This document shows positions 48,001-60,500 of a stretch of 64,000 nt of DNA, one piece after another. Numbering within the stretch: the first letter of the stretch is position 1; each line of letters begins with the position of its first letter. The position numbers and the translations under genes were made by a program. Source of the DNA: Agelas oroides (Eukaryota; Porifera; Demospongiae; Agelasida; Agelasidae); contig OX422199.1 of NCBI GenBank assembly GCA_949130485.1, positions 6,008,902 to 6,072,901 on the forward strand, given 5' to 3'. The notes below the pieces were generated by a model that was given only the letters and a program-made list of their open reading frames with translations, ran no database searches and was not told the DNA's origin.

Positions 48001-50928
48001 CACACAAGTTCTCTACTGAGAACCTTGAGTAACAAATTGATTATGTATACAGAACTATGAAATGTAGTGTATCAGTAAGTATTGGCAGTGGAGTACCTCA
48101 AGCCGTCACACCTAAGTTAAAATGTCAGCATAAGTTGGTTGGCTCCTAAACAGTAAATTTGCATGCAGTACATTTCTTTTATGCAGACATTGATGAATGT
48201 GAGAGTGATGATTTGAACAACTGTCATGAGAATGCACAGTGCTCCAACACAGTTGGGAGTTTCAACTGCTCCTGCAACCCTGGGTATACTGGAGATGGCA
48301 GGAAATGCACAGGTAGTGATTGATTATTATTCATGAGAGCTTCTGGTTCTTAGTAGACGTTAGTCTGCATGTCACAATTAGCTAGGTTGATAGTCTCAAC
48401 AGTAACAAAGGCTAGCAGTTAGTGGAGATAGATTTAGTTGTAATGGTGAGGGTATAATTAATAGTTGCAGCAGTATGCAAACTTTTCATACAGATGTTAA
48501 TGAGTGTGAGAATGGTGGCTTGAACAACTGTCACGAGAAAGCCAACTGCACTAACACAGAAGGGAGCTTCGACTGCAATTGTAATGATGGCTACAGTGGA
48601 AGTGGCACGGAATGTACAGGTAGTTGAGTGTGGATACTAGCTCAAATATACATTTCTGTAAGAAATTTTTATCAACTCAATTATACCAATATGTGAAACA
48701 AAGGACAAATGTAAATACTACGTATATTATACAGGCCATTCACATCAAATCTGAGTGCATATTGGTTAGTGCCCCATACCCAAGAATGAAACTTTTGTAC
48801 AGTGGAAACCCGCTTAACTGACACCCCTGAACAGCAGACACCCACGATATAACGGACAATTCTGTTCAGTCCCGACTGTCCTTCCATTCACTTCAATACT
48901 TAAGCAACTCCTGTATAGCGTACATCCTGCTACCCCGTATAACGGACAGTTTTCATGGTCCCAATTGTATGCAAGCAATACTCACGACCCCAATTTAGCG
49001 GACACTCATCGACCTTTTCAGCAAGATTGTCCACCATCGCTGCTGTAGTTAACAACTTGACATTAGATTAGTGCTGTTACTCATAGTACTAGCCTCTGCT
49101 TAGCCTTCCCTTCCAGTGTACAGCAAAGGAATGCTCTGAAAACGCAGCCACATTGTGCTCAACAGCCGGATTACGCAGTACCACGCCTACCAGAAATATA
49201 CCGGAAGCCCCTGAGTTAGGGACACCTCGCTATAAGGGACAAAATGTTGGTTCCCAATGGTGTCCGTTATAGAGGGGTTCCACTGTATACCAACAGGTGT
49301 GGGAAAATACTACTGAATGGAAAATATCTCTACAGGGTCAGTATACCTTCAGTATATACCTTCAGAGCCTACCAGTTTACTGAAGTGTTTCCTCAAAGGA
49401 AGTTGTTAAGAAAAGTGTTATGTTACCTGTTAGTCTCATACTGCGCTTCCCGATGAGAAACGGTCTCATAAACCTAGTCAAATTTCTTGGGCCTATTACC
49501 AAATGTGGTAAGAACCAATGTGATTGTGAGATCATCTATTATTATGTAGCACATCTCTTACATCAGTAAAATGCTGTATCTCTACTCAGGTGTCCCAACA
49601 GTTTTGAGTGGGGTGCGGCTAAATGGTTAAACCTAGTCTCAGAAACACCCATTAGCCCAAGAAATTTGATTTACTGACACTCAAGTACTAAGAATAATCA
49701 ATTCCAGGAATTTATCTAATTCCATATAAGGTTTTAGAGTAAGGATCATTAATGGTTGAAGCCAAAATATGCACTTCCTAGAATCAATGAAACCAAACAC
49801 CCTAAGAAACAGCAATGTAGTAAACAGATGACATGCTAGAATGAGTCAGGTGTCATTCGCCAAGTCCTCACGGTCATCATCAGTGCTATCTGATGTAAGG
49901 CTAGTCTCCTGATACAGCTCTGCAGCTGTGGTCTTCCTACAAGTCTCCTAGGTTGTGCACTCCTCATTGGTTGCACCAGTTCAGGGAAGTGTGTACATAA
50001 TTCTTGAAGGTGATGACATCACATGAAAAAGCTCTATACACTAATCTAGCCAGTGAAGCACACTTAGAGAACTACACCATTAGAATTTTTCAAGAATTTT
50101 TGCACAATGTAAATTTATGCAAGACCTTAAATTTTAAGAAGTATGATGAATCCAACTAAACATTAAACATGGCGCATTAATTCCTAATCATGCATATACA
50201 TACTATCAGAGACATGATGGTACTTTGCTAGGCCATTTTACATCATGAGAGGGTGGGATATGGGTACATGCATGAAACTAGTCAACTGCAATCTTGGGGC
50301 AACAATTATTTTATCTAAGGAACTACTGTTTAGGCACCTTAGGGTGCAGTTTAACTATGTACGGAAACTAAAATAAAACTGTTTTGTTTTGAACTGAGTA
50401 GTCACTAGACATATTAAAGTTATGTCAGAAGTAACAGGACGAGAGAGTCAAAAACCTTTGAGGGGTAAAACACCCACAGAACCAATAGATGTTTTCTATG
50501 CTCAGGCAACTTCTGCCACTGATACTGTTATCATTACATAGTCATTACATATTGCTTTTCAATTACTACAACCGTACTGTACAGATACTGATTGTTTCCA
50601 TGCAGATATTGATGAGTGTGAGACTGGAAATGACAACTGTCATGAGAATGCACAGTGCACTAACACAGAGGGGAGTTTCACCTGCTCCTGCTATCTAGGC
50701 TATGCTGGAGATGGCACAGAATGCCATGTGGCTCTCACTGTTGTACCGGAATCTGCCGGAGTATTGATGTTTATTGCTAGTGTATTGATGTTCGTTGCTG
50801 TGGTATTGATGATCATTGCAATACTGTGTGGGTCCATCTGTGTTCTGCATAAGCTCAGGAAAATGGACGCTGAAACTAAGATGGACGCTGAAAGGTTTGT
50901 TATAGCGTGTGCCTCTATACTAAGCTGA
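42470..50928 (+). CDS. Copy B: EGF-domain single-pass membrane protein
   Basis: Nine exons join in frame: 42470-42584, 44195-44355, 44817-45045, 45764-45886, 46181-46303, 46400-46522, 48187-48312, 48494-48619, 50606-50928. Exon 1 gives a signal peptide ([12 protein letters not shown]... PVPALG). Exons 2-3 form an N-terminal domain of about 130 residues with conserved Cys ([26 protein letters not shown]) that I do not recognise. Then come six calcium-binding-type EGF domains (DIDEC, CxNTxGSFxCxC), each a 1-1 phase exon of 123 or 126 bp. The last exon adds a TM helix ([18 protein letters not shown]) and a charged tail ([11 protein letters not shown]). A donor-like aaag|gtttgt near 50895 suggests the tail may continue in another exon. 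Likely a surface adhesion or recognition receptor (inference). Confidence 0.85.
43078..44129. repeat. 30-bp minisatellite in intron 1 of copy B
   Basis: About 35 units of atggcccatatcaataacca plus aggattgact, with few variants. Two units lack one base (starting 43319 and 43678), 359 bp apart, and a gtccat variant repeats at the same offset. This shows a 12-unit higher-order duplication. Copy C has a single unit at about 54883-54912. Repetitive frames on both strands here are by-products. Confidence 0.97.
45546..46303 (+). repeat. Tandem duplication of an intron-plus-EGF-exon unit
   Basis: EGF exons 1 and 2 of copy B and about 200 bp of upstream intron are nearly identical at an offset of about 417-437 bp. 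Shared landmarks are tttcatgagaatgcagcatg, gagtaccagggtcaggcagg and cctgaccagttgtactggtt. This is a recent exon duplication that added one EGF domain in frame. Confidence 0.85.
46600..46670 (+). pseudogene. Decayed EGF exon in copy B
   Basis: Encodes [22 protein letters not shown] sequence and then loses the remaining cysteines; the exon borders are gone. The same decayed exon is at about 57995-58065 in copy C, so decay began before B and C separated. Confidence 0.65.
47101..47721. mobile_element. 621-bp MITE with CAGTGGCGG ends in an intron of copy B
   Basis: Left end cagtggcggacccagaggg, right end ctagatccgccactg, flanked by aaacc (47096-47100 and 47722-47726). Copy C has the uninterrupted site with a single aaacc near 58512 (caagaaaccattacc), proving insertion and a 5-bp duplication. 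Internal ggggggcatgcccccag resembles a tail at about 6700. It hosts the nested MITE 47308-47449. Confidence 0.85.
47308..47449. mobile_element. 142-bp foldback MITE (family 1), nested, 9-bp duplication
   Basis: cagcctcggtcccaggc and gcctgggaccgaggcta termini, almost wholly palindromic, with a long stem around gtgaacgcaaacagaaggta. Perfect cgtatatac flanks (47299-47307 and 47450-47458). It lies inside the 47101-47721 MITE and so is younger than it. Confidence 0.9.
47806..47910 (+). pseudogene. Second decayed EGF exon in copy B
   Basis: Follows an acceptor-like atacag. It reads DVDM, then stop, and later retains [15 protein letters not shown]. The cognate in copy C (about 58592-58705) keeps [11 protein letters not shown] but has its own stop. 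Both are nonfunctional relics of a seventh or eighth EGF domain. Confidence 0.7.
48800..49285. mobile_element. 486-bp Tc1/mariner-like MITE in copy B
   Basis: cagtggaaacccgctta at the left and gaggggttccactg at the right are inverted and flanked by TA. The interior has repeated cgtataacggaca-type motifs. The same element is at the same intron position in copy C, so it predates their duplication. Confidence 0.8.
49290..50605. other. Last intron of copy B, no extra exon seen
   Basis: Nearly identical to 60120-61471 in copy C. Contains a family-1-like fragment (gcgcttcccgatgagaaacggtctc near 49443). No open EGF exon. Confidence 0.5.
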
Positions 50929-52708
50929 GTTGTCTCTCACTAGAGCTTTCATTAAGACACTCTATAAGGGCAATTTTGCAAAGTCAAGAAATTGTGTTAT
51001 ATGCCAAGCACATCTCTTCACCCACATATCCTAAATTTATGTGCAATATGTGAACATGTCTGTCTACACATGTTTACGTCTCATGGTTATGTATGCAATT
51101 TGGAGACTATGTATGTTGCATGCAACCATATAGCTACAAGTTACTTGTAGCACAGTCGTACATACTTTTATTTACTCTGTGTGTAGCTAGTTGCCACATG
51201 ACTAAAAGTGGCACCCTTTGCCAGAAACTGAACATTATTTCAGAGTGTATTTTAAGCACATTCCAAGTTCAAACCACTGTAATAGCTGCTGAACGTTAAG
51301 CTCATGCATTTTCTGTAAATGCATGAACATATGACAGAGGAAGTTGGACACATTTTCTGTGCATGTAAACCATGCATTGATTCTGTGCAGAATATAAGTC
51401 CCTCAGCAATCTCAGGGAAGCCCTATTTAAGCGGCCTAGGGGAGTGAATGGGGTTGATGGGATATGGAATGGGATATTTCACTCTCTGGAGTGTGTGTGA
51501 GAGAGATGACCTAATAACTATGTGCAGTAAATCTATACACTTTTCTACCTCAAATGCAGGTCTAAAATTTATAGTGCATAAATGATGCAAGTATGATGAA
51601 CAGCAAGTCAGAGGGCCACACTAGTAAAGCTTGTATAAAGTTCACACCCCAGTATTTTGCAGAATATCCTTCTGTTTATGTGCATCATTTTATATTTTAT
51701 TTCCACATTTAGTTTCTGTACAATCCATGGTTTATACTGCTAAAGAAAGCCTTTCAGGCCATCATTTGGATACTTTATATTATCTGGATTTGCATTCTGA
51801 AGATAAATCACTGGTAACAAGATATTTGTAAGTTTGAAAGATTGTCTAATATGCAGTCAGAGAGCCATGTTTGTTGTCCAGACAGGAAGATAATGCCTAT
51901 TGCATGTACATTTGTAAGTCCTAGCCTCATAGAGGTGGATACATCACAGTCTTCTCCAAAGCTGTATGACATATGGTTATAGTACTTGGTGCAAATGAAC
52001 TAGCAATCACTTGACTATAGGAACTGCAGTGCAACATAGGTGTAGTACCGTATTTATTCCAATAAGACGCATGCAATTTAAATAATTTGAGTGGGCATGC
52101 GTTAAGTTAGATCCACCCATAAATTCCAGGAATTGAATTTCTTGCGCTAGATTGGATCATGCGTTGCAATGGATTCAAACACGAAAAAATTTTTGGTCAA
52201 ACAGAAATGCAAAGAGTTCCTGGCCTTCAGCTCTCCAGAAGTGAGATTCTTGGTAGACAGTAGCAGCTGCAGCAACAAAAAGTCTTACAAACGCCAAAGT
52301 AGAACAGTTATATGGGATAGCTCTTTCTCCTGGAAATTGTTCTTGACCGCTCTTTGTTGTCGCAAAACTGAGACAACTGAGAGGCTTCCTTCCTCGTATT
52401 GCGCTAAATTAGATCAACCCATAAAATTCCCAGAATTGAATTTCTTGCGCTAGATTGGATCATCAGTGGCGTAGCCAGGCTGGGACACTGGGGCACGTGC
52501 CATAGCAACTAGAGGCCGTGCCCCACCAGTGCAGGTAAGCGTGCGAATTATCGGCGCTGATAGTAGCGTTGTCGATTGCGAATCGGGCATTGAAATCGAA
52601 TGGCGTAGTATCGCTACGTATATCCACAGAATTACGAGTCTCGTACGCTCAGTGCCGTACGCGAGTTTGCCGTAAGTGACTTACACTGCAATACCATATG
52701 GCCTCAGA
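50929..52708. other. Spacer between copies B and C
   Basis: About 50929-52045 matches the three-prime flanks of copies A and C. From 52049 (taccgtatttattcc) the sequence is unrelated and repeat-like. A direct repeat of about 65 bp (gaatttcttgcgctagattg, at about 52132 and 52437) brackets a 94-codon frame of unknown nature. A gtagccaggctgggacactg repeat start lies at about 52469. Confidence 0.55.
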
Positions 52709-52710
52709 AC

Positions 52711-54372
52711 CCGACCTGGGAGGGCGTATTTTTTTTTTGGACGCACTTTCGACTTAGTCTCTGGACGACAATGCATCTGCGCATGCGCTGTGCCACACCC
52801 TCCGTGTACTTGGACCTTTGAGAAGGGCGTGTTGAACATGATAGAGACTGCCAAGGAGACTGCAGTTGGAAAGAGAGTGATTTTTATAACAGGGAACTTC
52901 AGCCTGTAACTGCAATGTACTGCCGGTGAACTGTGAATAAGACTGGAGAGTATCTGGCCACTGTTCCATTTCTGTTGCCTCCTCTCGAAATAATTTGCCA
53001 TGATAGGCGTCATATAGTCTATTTTAGCCAGTAGGACATTCCAGCAACCTGGAAACTCTCAGGGGATGTTGTCCCAGCAATTCTGTGGGGTGTTGAAGCA
53101 GTAGTTTCGAGGGAACAAGACTAATGAAGCAGTGAGGCTGAACGTTTAATGAGTGTAGGGAATAACTGATATATTGGCACTTGGAAAGTGAAAACAAAGT
53201 GACCTTGATTAGTTTTGACACACTTTTACTGGACAAATTTGAATCTTGTGATATTTCAACTGCTGATTTTCAATCTTCATCGGCATTTTTTATTGTGCCT
53301 CATGAAGATTGTGATAGCTATAGCTAGCTGTTGAAAGGTCACAATAATAAACTTGTCTGGGGAAAATCCGTCAAACCTTGTCCATTGATCATGCACAATT
53401 CCAGAACAATAGAACCATTTACACTAGCACATTTAAACCCGTTTCAAATCAGTTTCATATCAGTTTAGGACAGCTGTGTAAATGCACTTTGGAAACCGCT
53501 TTCTGTAAACCACATAATGGGTGGGTGTGGTTTAGCCCAGCCGGTTTAAATACTAAGTGCTAAGTCTACCTAAATGGGGCAACTGACCTCTTGATTTTAT
53601 AGGATGTAGAAGAAAAAAAACTTCCAAGGATGTCAGTGATGATTGTTACAAGGACTAATTGCTATTTGTATAGGTATAAGCCATACCATTTACGTTGCTC
53701 AGACCTGACTGACCCAAACATTGGCAGACGCTACTAAAAAATGATTGTCTATGGCGTGTGCATGAATTTGCAAGCTCACTTTGTCGGAATGTTGTCACAT
53801 TTTGCATGGACAATTACAAACATTCTCACCAAAATAGGTGCATTGTTGAAGTTCTTGATGTTAAAGGTCACCAGAAGGATAGCTTCTTTTCCTATTATTT
53901 GACTCAATCATGTTCAATCAACATGATGACAGACTCTCACACCATTCCCAGGCACCCCATGGAATAGCAGTTCAATACACAGCTCAGTATGACTCTCCGA
54001 GTCTTTTCTGTTACCCATCAGGTAAACACAATATAGTTCTAATTGCTGCCCATTCCTAGGACAACATTCCCTGGGAGTTTCCAGGTTACTGGAATGGCTA
54101 AAATGGACTATATGACGCACTATCACGATTGTCTTTGGCAAATTATTTCTAGAGGAAACAACAGTTCATTGAACAGTGGCCAGATACTTTCCAGTCTTGT
54201 TCACAGTTCACTGGCAGTACATTGTAGTCATAGGCTGAAAGTTCGCTGTTGTAAAAATCACCTGAGGAATCCCAACTGCAGTCTTCTTGGCAGTCGTTTT
54301 GCTCTATCACAGAGGGTGTGGCACAGCGCATGCGCAGATGCATTGTCGAAAGTGCGTCCAAAAAAAATATAT
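52711..54372. mobile_element. 1.66-kb foldback element with long inverted arms
   Basis: Arms of roughly 390 bp (about 52711-53095 and 54045-54372) are inverted. Shared landmarks are ggacgcactttcga, gcgcatgcgctgtgccacac, aactgcagt, cactggcagtac, ggccaga and ctcccagggaatgttgtcc. The centre has short frames only. It sits just upstream of the conserved promoter region of copy C. Confidence 0.75.
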
Positions 54373-54574
54373 GCCCGGGGAGGTAGCTTACATATCCGTG
54401 CCCTAACAGAAGTCACTGAAGCCGTACCTTGGACCACTAACGGCGAACCGGCGTAACGCAGTTAATTACTCTGTTTCTCGGAATCGCGATCCCGAGCGTG
54501 GGTACGTTTCCGGTGTGGTGTGCTTATGTATCACCACACAAGCTACGGCTAGCTAGTCCCCTGCAGTTCCGATC

Positions 54575-57500
54575 ATGTCGAAGCAGCTGGTCACGTTTTC
54601 CCTGCTCTGGAGCTTTGTACTGTTTCTCGTTCCTGTTCCCGCCCTTGGCAACTTTGATTCTGGAGACTGTACCGTTGGTGACAGTCCGGGTAAGACGTGT
54701 GCATCGGCATCAGCCCCGACTATAGCACCTAGACATAATACAGTAAGCTTATGTAAAAACATAATCATGATGTTTTGTGTTTTGTGTGGGATGATTATAA
54801 CTTGTGGGTACACTTCTGTGATGTGGATACCAGTATGGTTGCATGGGTAGGTATCTAGATTCTGTATACAATGCCATTCTGACTATGGCACATATCATTA
54901 ACCAAGGATTGACTATATAGAGTCCATAGTTCAAAGCCCCATGCATGCAGTTGGTTTTCTTAACGTCTATACATTCTTTCAGATGGAGATCTTGTGACAT
55001 CAGTCACCCCTACCTGTTCAGCTAATAGTGCAACAGTGGAAGTTGTAGCCAGATCGCATGAGGACGTTTGGTCAGAGGATAGTGGTTTTAGTGCCCTTTA
55101 CATTCGTATTGATTACATCTGCATTGGAAAACATGGTCAGCAGGTGAGTGACAATCTTTAGGTATGGGGTGGACACTTTCACAGCCAAGAAACAGTTTGA
55201 ATATGAGTGAAAACATTTCTGTTCAATGCCTACTTAACGAGCTATGCTGTCTGTAAGCACTCTCATAAAATGTCTGTCATACATGCATGCGCAATCATTT
55301 AACCTTTCAATCAGCAATGAATGTAGTGTGTGAGGGTCAATATTGTACACACCAAGCAAGGGTCTGCAAGTGGTAGATCATTCTTTAAATGTGTTATACA
55401 GTATCTCTCCGCGATGGTTGTTTGTACAGATCACAGGAACACCACGGACAACAGGCATTGAAGGGTCAATGTTACTAGTTTGGATACTTACTTGGATGAT
55501 CACTCTTTGATGTGTTAAAATCTACATCTTGTTATGTTTTTAATTGTTGTTTCTGCAGATTAGAGGAACACCATGGACAACAGACTATAGTGATACAAGG
55601 ATCAATGTTACCAACCTGGATACACTCTTTGATGTGAAAGATGCCTCTAACCCACAATTCATTGCGACTGTACAACTGTCACTTCAACCAGGGACAAACT
55701 GCACTTTCTATATCTGCTATAAGCAGATACGAGTTATTCCACCCTTTAATCCACTGGGCAAGGCATCTCCTGCTTCATGTGTCACTGGTGGTACGTTATT
55801 GCACACACACACACACACACCTTTGCCCCGAAAAGTATGTATCTGCAGCTATGTGCAGCTATATATGTTCCTGTGCAGCATTAACCAATAACACTAACAG
55901 GTCAAGAAAATAATGATAATTTATGTCCAAATGCAGTAACAGCATTCATCCCTAGCTCAAGGCCCAGCTCCACATATGCCATCCCAGAGGAAGGTTAACT
56001 GTACCTATGGTGGTTTACCACTGAGAAAATACTTGAGTTTTGTAAATGGGATTGGTACCGTTTTGTACCGGCAATGTACATTAATCGAAGGAGCCACCAC
56101 TTTGTTGTAGTATGTGTGTAGCAGCGTACACTATGTGTTAGTGGTTTCTTGGACGTCCTTTCTCATAACCATTTCTTTCAACATTTGCATGAAAGTGATG
56201 CAGAGAGCTTGGAATGTCATCAACATAATTGGCTAGTATAACTTGACAGGCTCAATTCATCTGCACTGATCATGTGCGCTGTGTACTAAAATATGCCTGT
56301 TTTTGAAGGTTGTTCTAGTATTCTAGCCATGTAGTCTAGTCCAATGATTACAGACAGCCACCCAAGCAGCTATAACCAACTAGTGAAATTTATAGCTAGA
56401 GCAGAATTTCGTCGGGTAAAGGGCTATGCATGCAATATGCCAGTCGGTATGAGTGTGCATAGTATGGAGGAAATGCACAGAACACCATGAGTGGGAAATT
56501 GTTTTGTCTAATCTACAATGTTGGCACAGATCTCTCATACCATAATTACCATGTCACGGCCTCAAAATGCCTCATGTTTCTACAGACATTGATGAATGCA
56601 ACATTGTAAATGGAGGCTGTGAACACAGTTGTACTAACACTATTGGGAGCTTCATCTGCAGCTGTGACACTGGGTACCAGCTGGATGAAAATGGATTGAA
56701 CTGCAGTGGTAAGAGTTTACTCAAAATACATACCGTAAACTCTGGTTATTAGGCACACCTTGCTATTAGGTACATATTATTTATTAGGCACATGCTTCCT
56801 TCCTGATACACGGCATCATTTATTAAGTGCATGTGCATTAAATAGAGTACACACTGGTGGCGAGAGATCGAGTGAAAACCATGGTCATCCTGAAGTCAAA
56901 GAAAGAAGAGCTACACAGGTTTTTTCCGCTTCTAGCTAACACAGTCACAAGCACATCCTTTGAGGCTTATGACTGGACTACTAGGTGAGTAAATTTCTCC
57001 CGTACAACGCGTAGAGCCTGGCATATCTCCTTGAATACACAATGTCTGTGAATCACGGTCTCTTTGAGGAGGATGGAGCCTTCTGATTTTACGTCGATAC
57101 TTGCCAGGTGGATGTGTCTAACGATCTACTGTGCACTCATGCCGCCTGTAGGGCGTGGCTTTTATTGCATCCCTTATTTAGCACATATCCTCTATTTGGT
57201 GCATATTTGCATACCACTTACACTTATAAGCGCATGCACTTATTAACCAGAGTCTACGGTAGTTGCAGCTGACACATGCAGGTTTTGAATCATAAATTAA
57301 TGCCTTGTTCCATAGACATCAATGAATGCAGCACTGCAAATGGAGGCTGTGAAGACAATTGTACTAACACTATTGGGAGCTTCATCTGCAGCTGTGACAC
57401 AGGGTACCAGCTAGATGAAAATGGATTGAACTGCAATGGTAAGAGTTTATGAATTGACAAGGGTGGTACACAATTTGAAAATGGAAGTGATTTGTACGAC

Positions 57501-60500
57501 CAAAACTAATAGCTAATCTGCTGGAATGGAATTACAATTCAGTCTGGGAAAGAAAACATACACAAGATAAATGTTAGTAGTGCCAATAAGTTAACATTGT
57601 TCACTCACAGCCTGACCAGTTGTACTGGTTCTGGTGCCTATGTAGTTACAACTCTACAGAGGCTTTGAGTAATTAAATCAATGCTCTGTTGTTCCACAGA
57701 CATCAATGAATGCAACATTGCAAATGGAGGCTGTGAACACAGTTGTACTAACACTATTGGGAGCTTCGCCTGTAGCTGTGACACAGGGTACCAGGTGGAT
57801 GAAAATGGACTGAACTGCAGTGGTAAGTAAGGTCACTCCATGCAAATGAGAGATCTGCATGCTTTGGTACATAGTTGCAGCTGACAGAAACTGAGTCATT
57901 AATTTAATGATTATTCTGTAGTTGACAAACTATATTCACATGATAGAATAGTTGTAGCTGCACACAAGCTATAAGTAGCTAGTTAGCTATTTCTGTTGAT
58001 ATTGATGAGTGTGAGGGTGGTGATTTCAACATCTGTCACGAGAATGCAGCATGCCCTGAACGTTTTTGTGATTATTTCACCAAACCAGTGAAACATTTCT
58101 TTGGAGATGATCTCACAGATGTCTGGCATGTCTTACTGTTGGTTTACCACTTGTATCAGCTTTTGAGTACCAGGGTTCTTACGAGGTCTTGAGCAAATGG
58201 TTTTGTGCCATTTGGTGAATTGCAGTTATTTAGCTAGAAACCTGTTGAATGTGCACCTGAAAGTATGTTTCCAGGCAAAGAATACCAGTACTTTATCAGA
58301 ACAGTCTAGTTTCTGCATGTTACAATATGAACAGCTATAGCAGCTATCCATCTTGGTGCCACTTGCTACTACACTGTCTCATACACACAAGTGTGATCCA
58401 CTGATGGTTACAGTGCACTGACAGTAGATTTCAGGTATTTAAGTACAGTTTTCAGGTGACCAAGGACACACAATGGAATCATTGGAATACCACAATAAAT
58501 GTTCCCAAGAAACCATTACCATGTAAACATTACCAAGAAACCATTACCAGGAATTAGTACAGAAATTTGAGTAGCCAACTGTGTTGTCATACAGATGTTG
58601 CCATGTGAGAGTGATGATTTGCACAACTGTCATCGGAATGTGAAGTGAACTGATACAATGGGGAGTTTCACCTGCACGTGCAAGGAATGTTTTGAAGCTG
58701 ATTGATTCAATTGTACAAATCAGAGCCGTAGCAAGCTGTAGCAGCACACTGCAAAACTGTAGCATTTTTGGACCAAAAATGTCGTATCTTCAGTAATTGA
58801 CACGCAAGTTCTCTACTGAGAACCTCGAGTATCAAATTGATTATGTGTTGTATCCAGTACATGTATAAGGAACTATGAAATGTAGTGTATCAGTTACTTG
58901 TAATTATTGGCAGTGGAGTACCTCAAGCTTTCACACCTAAGTTAAAATGTCAGCATAAGTTGGTTGGCTCCTAAGCAGTAAATTTGCATGCAGTACATTT
59001 CTTTTATGCAGACATTGATGAATGTGAGAGTGATGATTTGAACAACTGTCATGAGAATGCGCAGTGCTCCAACACAGAGGGGAGTTTCAACTGTTCCTGC
59101 AACCCTGGGTATACTGGAGATGGCAGGAAATGCACAGGTAGTGATTGATTATTATTCATGAGAGCTTCTGGTTCTTAGTAGACGTTAGTCTGCATGTCAC
59201 AATTAGCTAGGTTGATAGTCTCAACTGCAGCTGTAACAAAGGCTACCAGTTAGTGGAGATAGATTTAGTTGTAATGGTGAGGGTATAATTAATAGTTGCA
59301 GCAGTATGCACACTTTTCATACAGATGTTAATGAGTGTGAGAATGGTGGCTTGAACAACTGTCACGAGAAAGCCAACTGCACTAACACAGAAGGGAGCTT
59401 CGACTGCAATTGTAATGATGGCTACAGTGGAAGTGGCACGGAATGTACAGGTAGTTGAGTGTGGATACTAGCTCAAATATACATTTCTGTAAGAAATTTT
59501 ATCAACTCAATTATACCAATATGTGAAACAAAGGACAAATGTAAATACTACGTATATTATACAGGCCATTCACATCAAATCTGAGTGCATGTTGGTTAGT
59601 GCCCCATACCCAAGAATGAAACTTTTGTACAGTGGAACCCCGCTTAACTGACACCCCTGAACAGCAGACACCCACGATATAACGGACAATTCTGTTCAGT
59701 CCCGACTGTCCTTCCATTCACATCAATACTTAAGCAACTCCTGAATAGCGTACACCCTGCTACCCCGTATAACGGACAGTTTTCATGGTCCCAATTGTAT
59801 GCAAGCAATACTCAACGACCCCAATTTAGCAGACACTCATCGACTTTTTCAGCAAGATTGTCCACCATCGCTGCTGTAGTTAACAACTTGACATTAGATT
59901 AGTGCTGTTACTCATAGTACTAGCCTCTGCTTAGCCTTCCCTTCCAGTGTACAGCAAAGGAATGCTCTGAAAACGCAGCCACATTGTGCTCAACAGCCGG
60001 ATTACGCAGTACCACGCCTACCAGAAATATACCGGAAGCCCCTGAGTTAGGGACACCTCGCTATAAGGGACAAAATGTTGGTTCCCAATGGTGTCCGTTA
60101 TAGAGGGGTTCCACTGTATACCAACTGGTGTGGGAAAATACTACTGAATGGAAAATATCTCTACAGGGTCAGTATACCTTCAGTATATACCTTCAGAGCC
60201 AACCAGTTTACTGAAGTGTTTCCTCAAAGGAAGTTGTTAAGAAAAGTGTTATGTTACCTGTTAGTCTCATACTGCGCTCATAAGATAAGTGTTATGTTAC
60301 CTGTTAGTCTCATACTGCGCTTCCCGATGAGAAACGGTCTCATGAACCTAGTCAAATTTCTTGGGCCTATTACCAAATGTGGTAAGAACCAATGAGATTG
60401 TGAGATCATCAATTATTATGTAGCATATCTCTTACATCAGTAAAATGCTGTATCTCTACTCAGTTGTCCCAACAGTTTTGAGTGGGGTGCGGCTAAATGG

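Noticed and set aside
52169..52453. 94-codon frame between direct repeats as a small transposase
   Set aside because: No DDE motif or DNA-binding motif is visible, and the direct repeats are short and imperfect.
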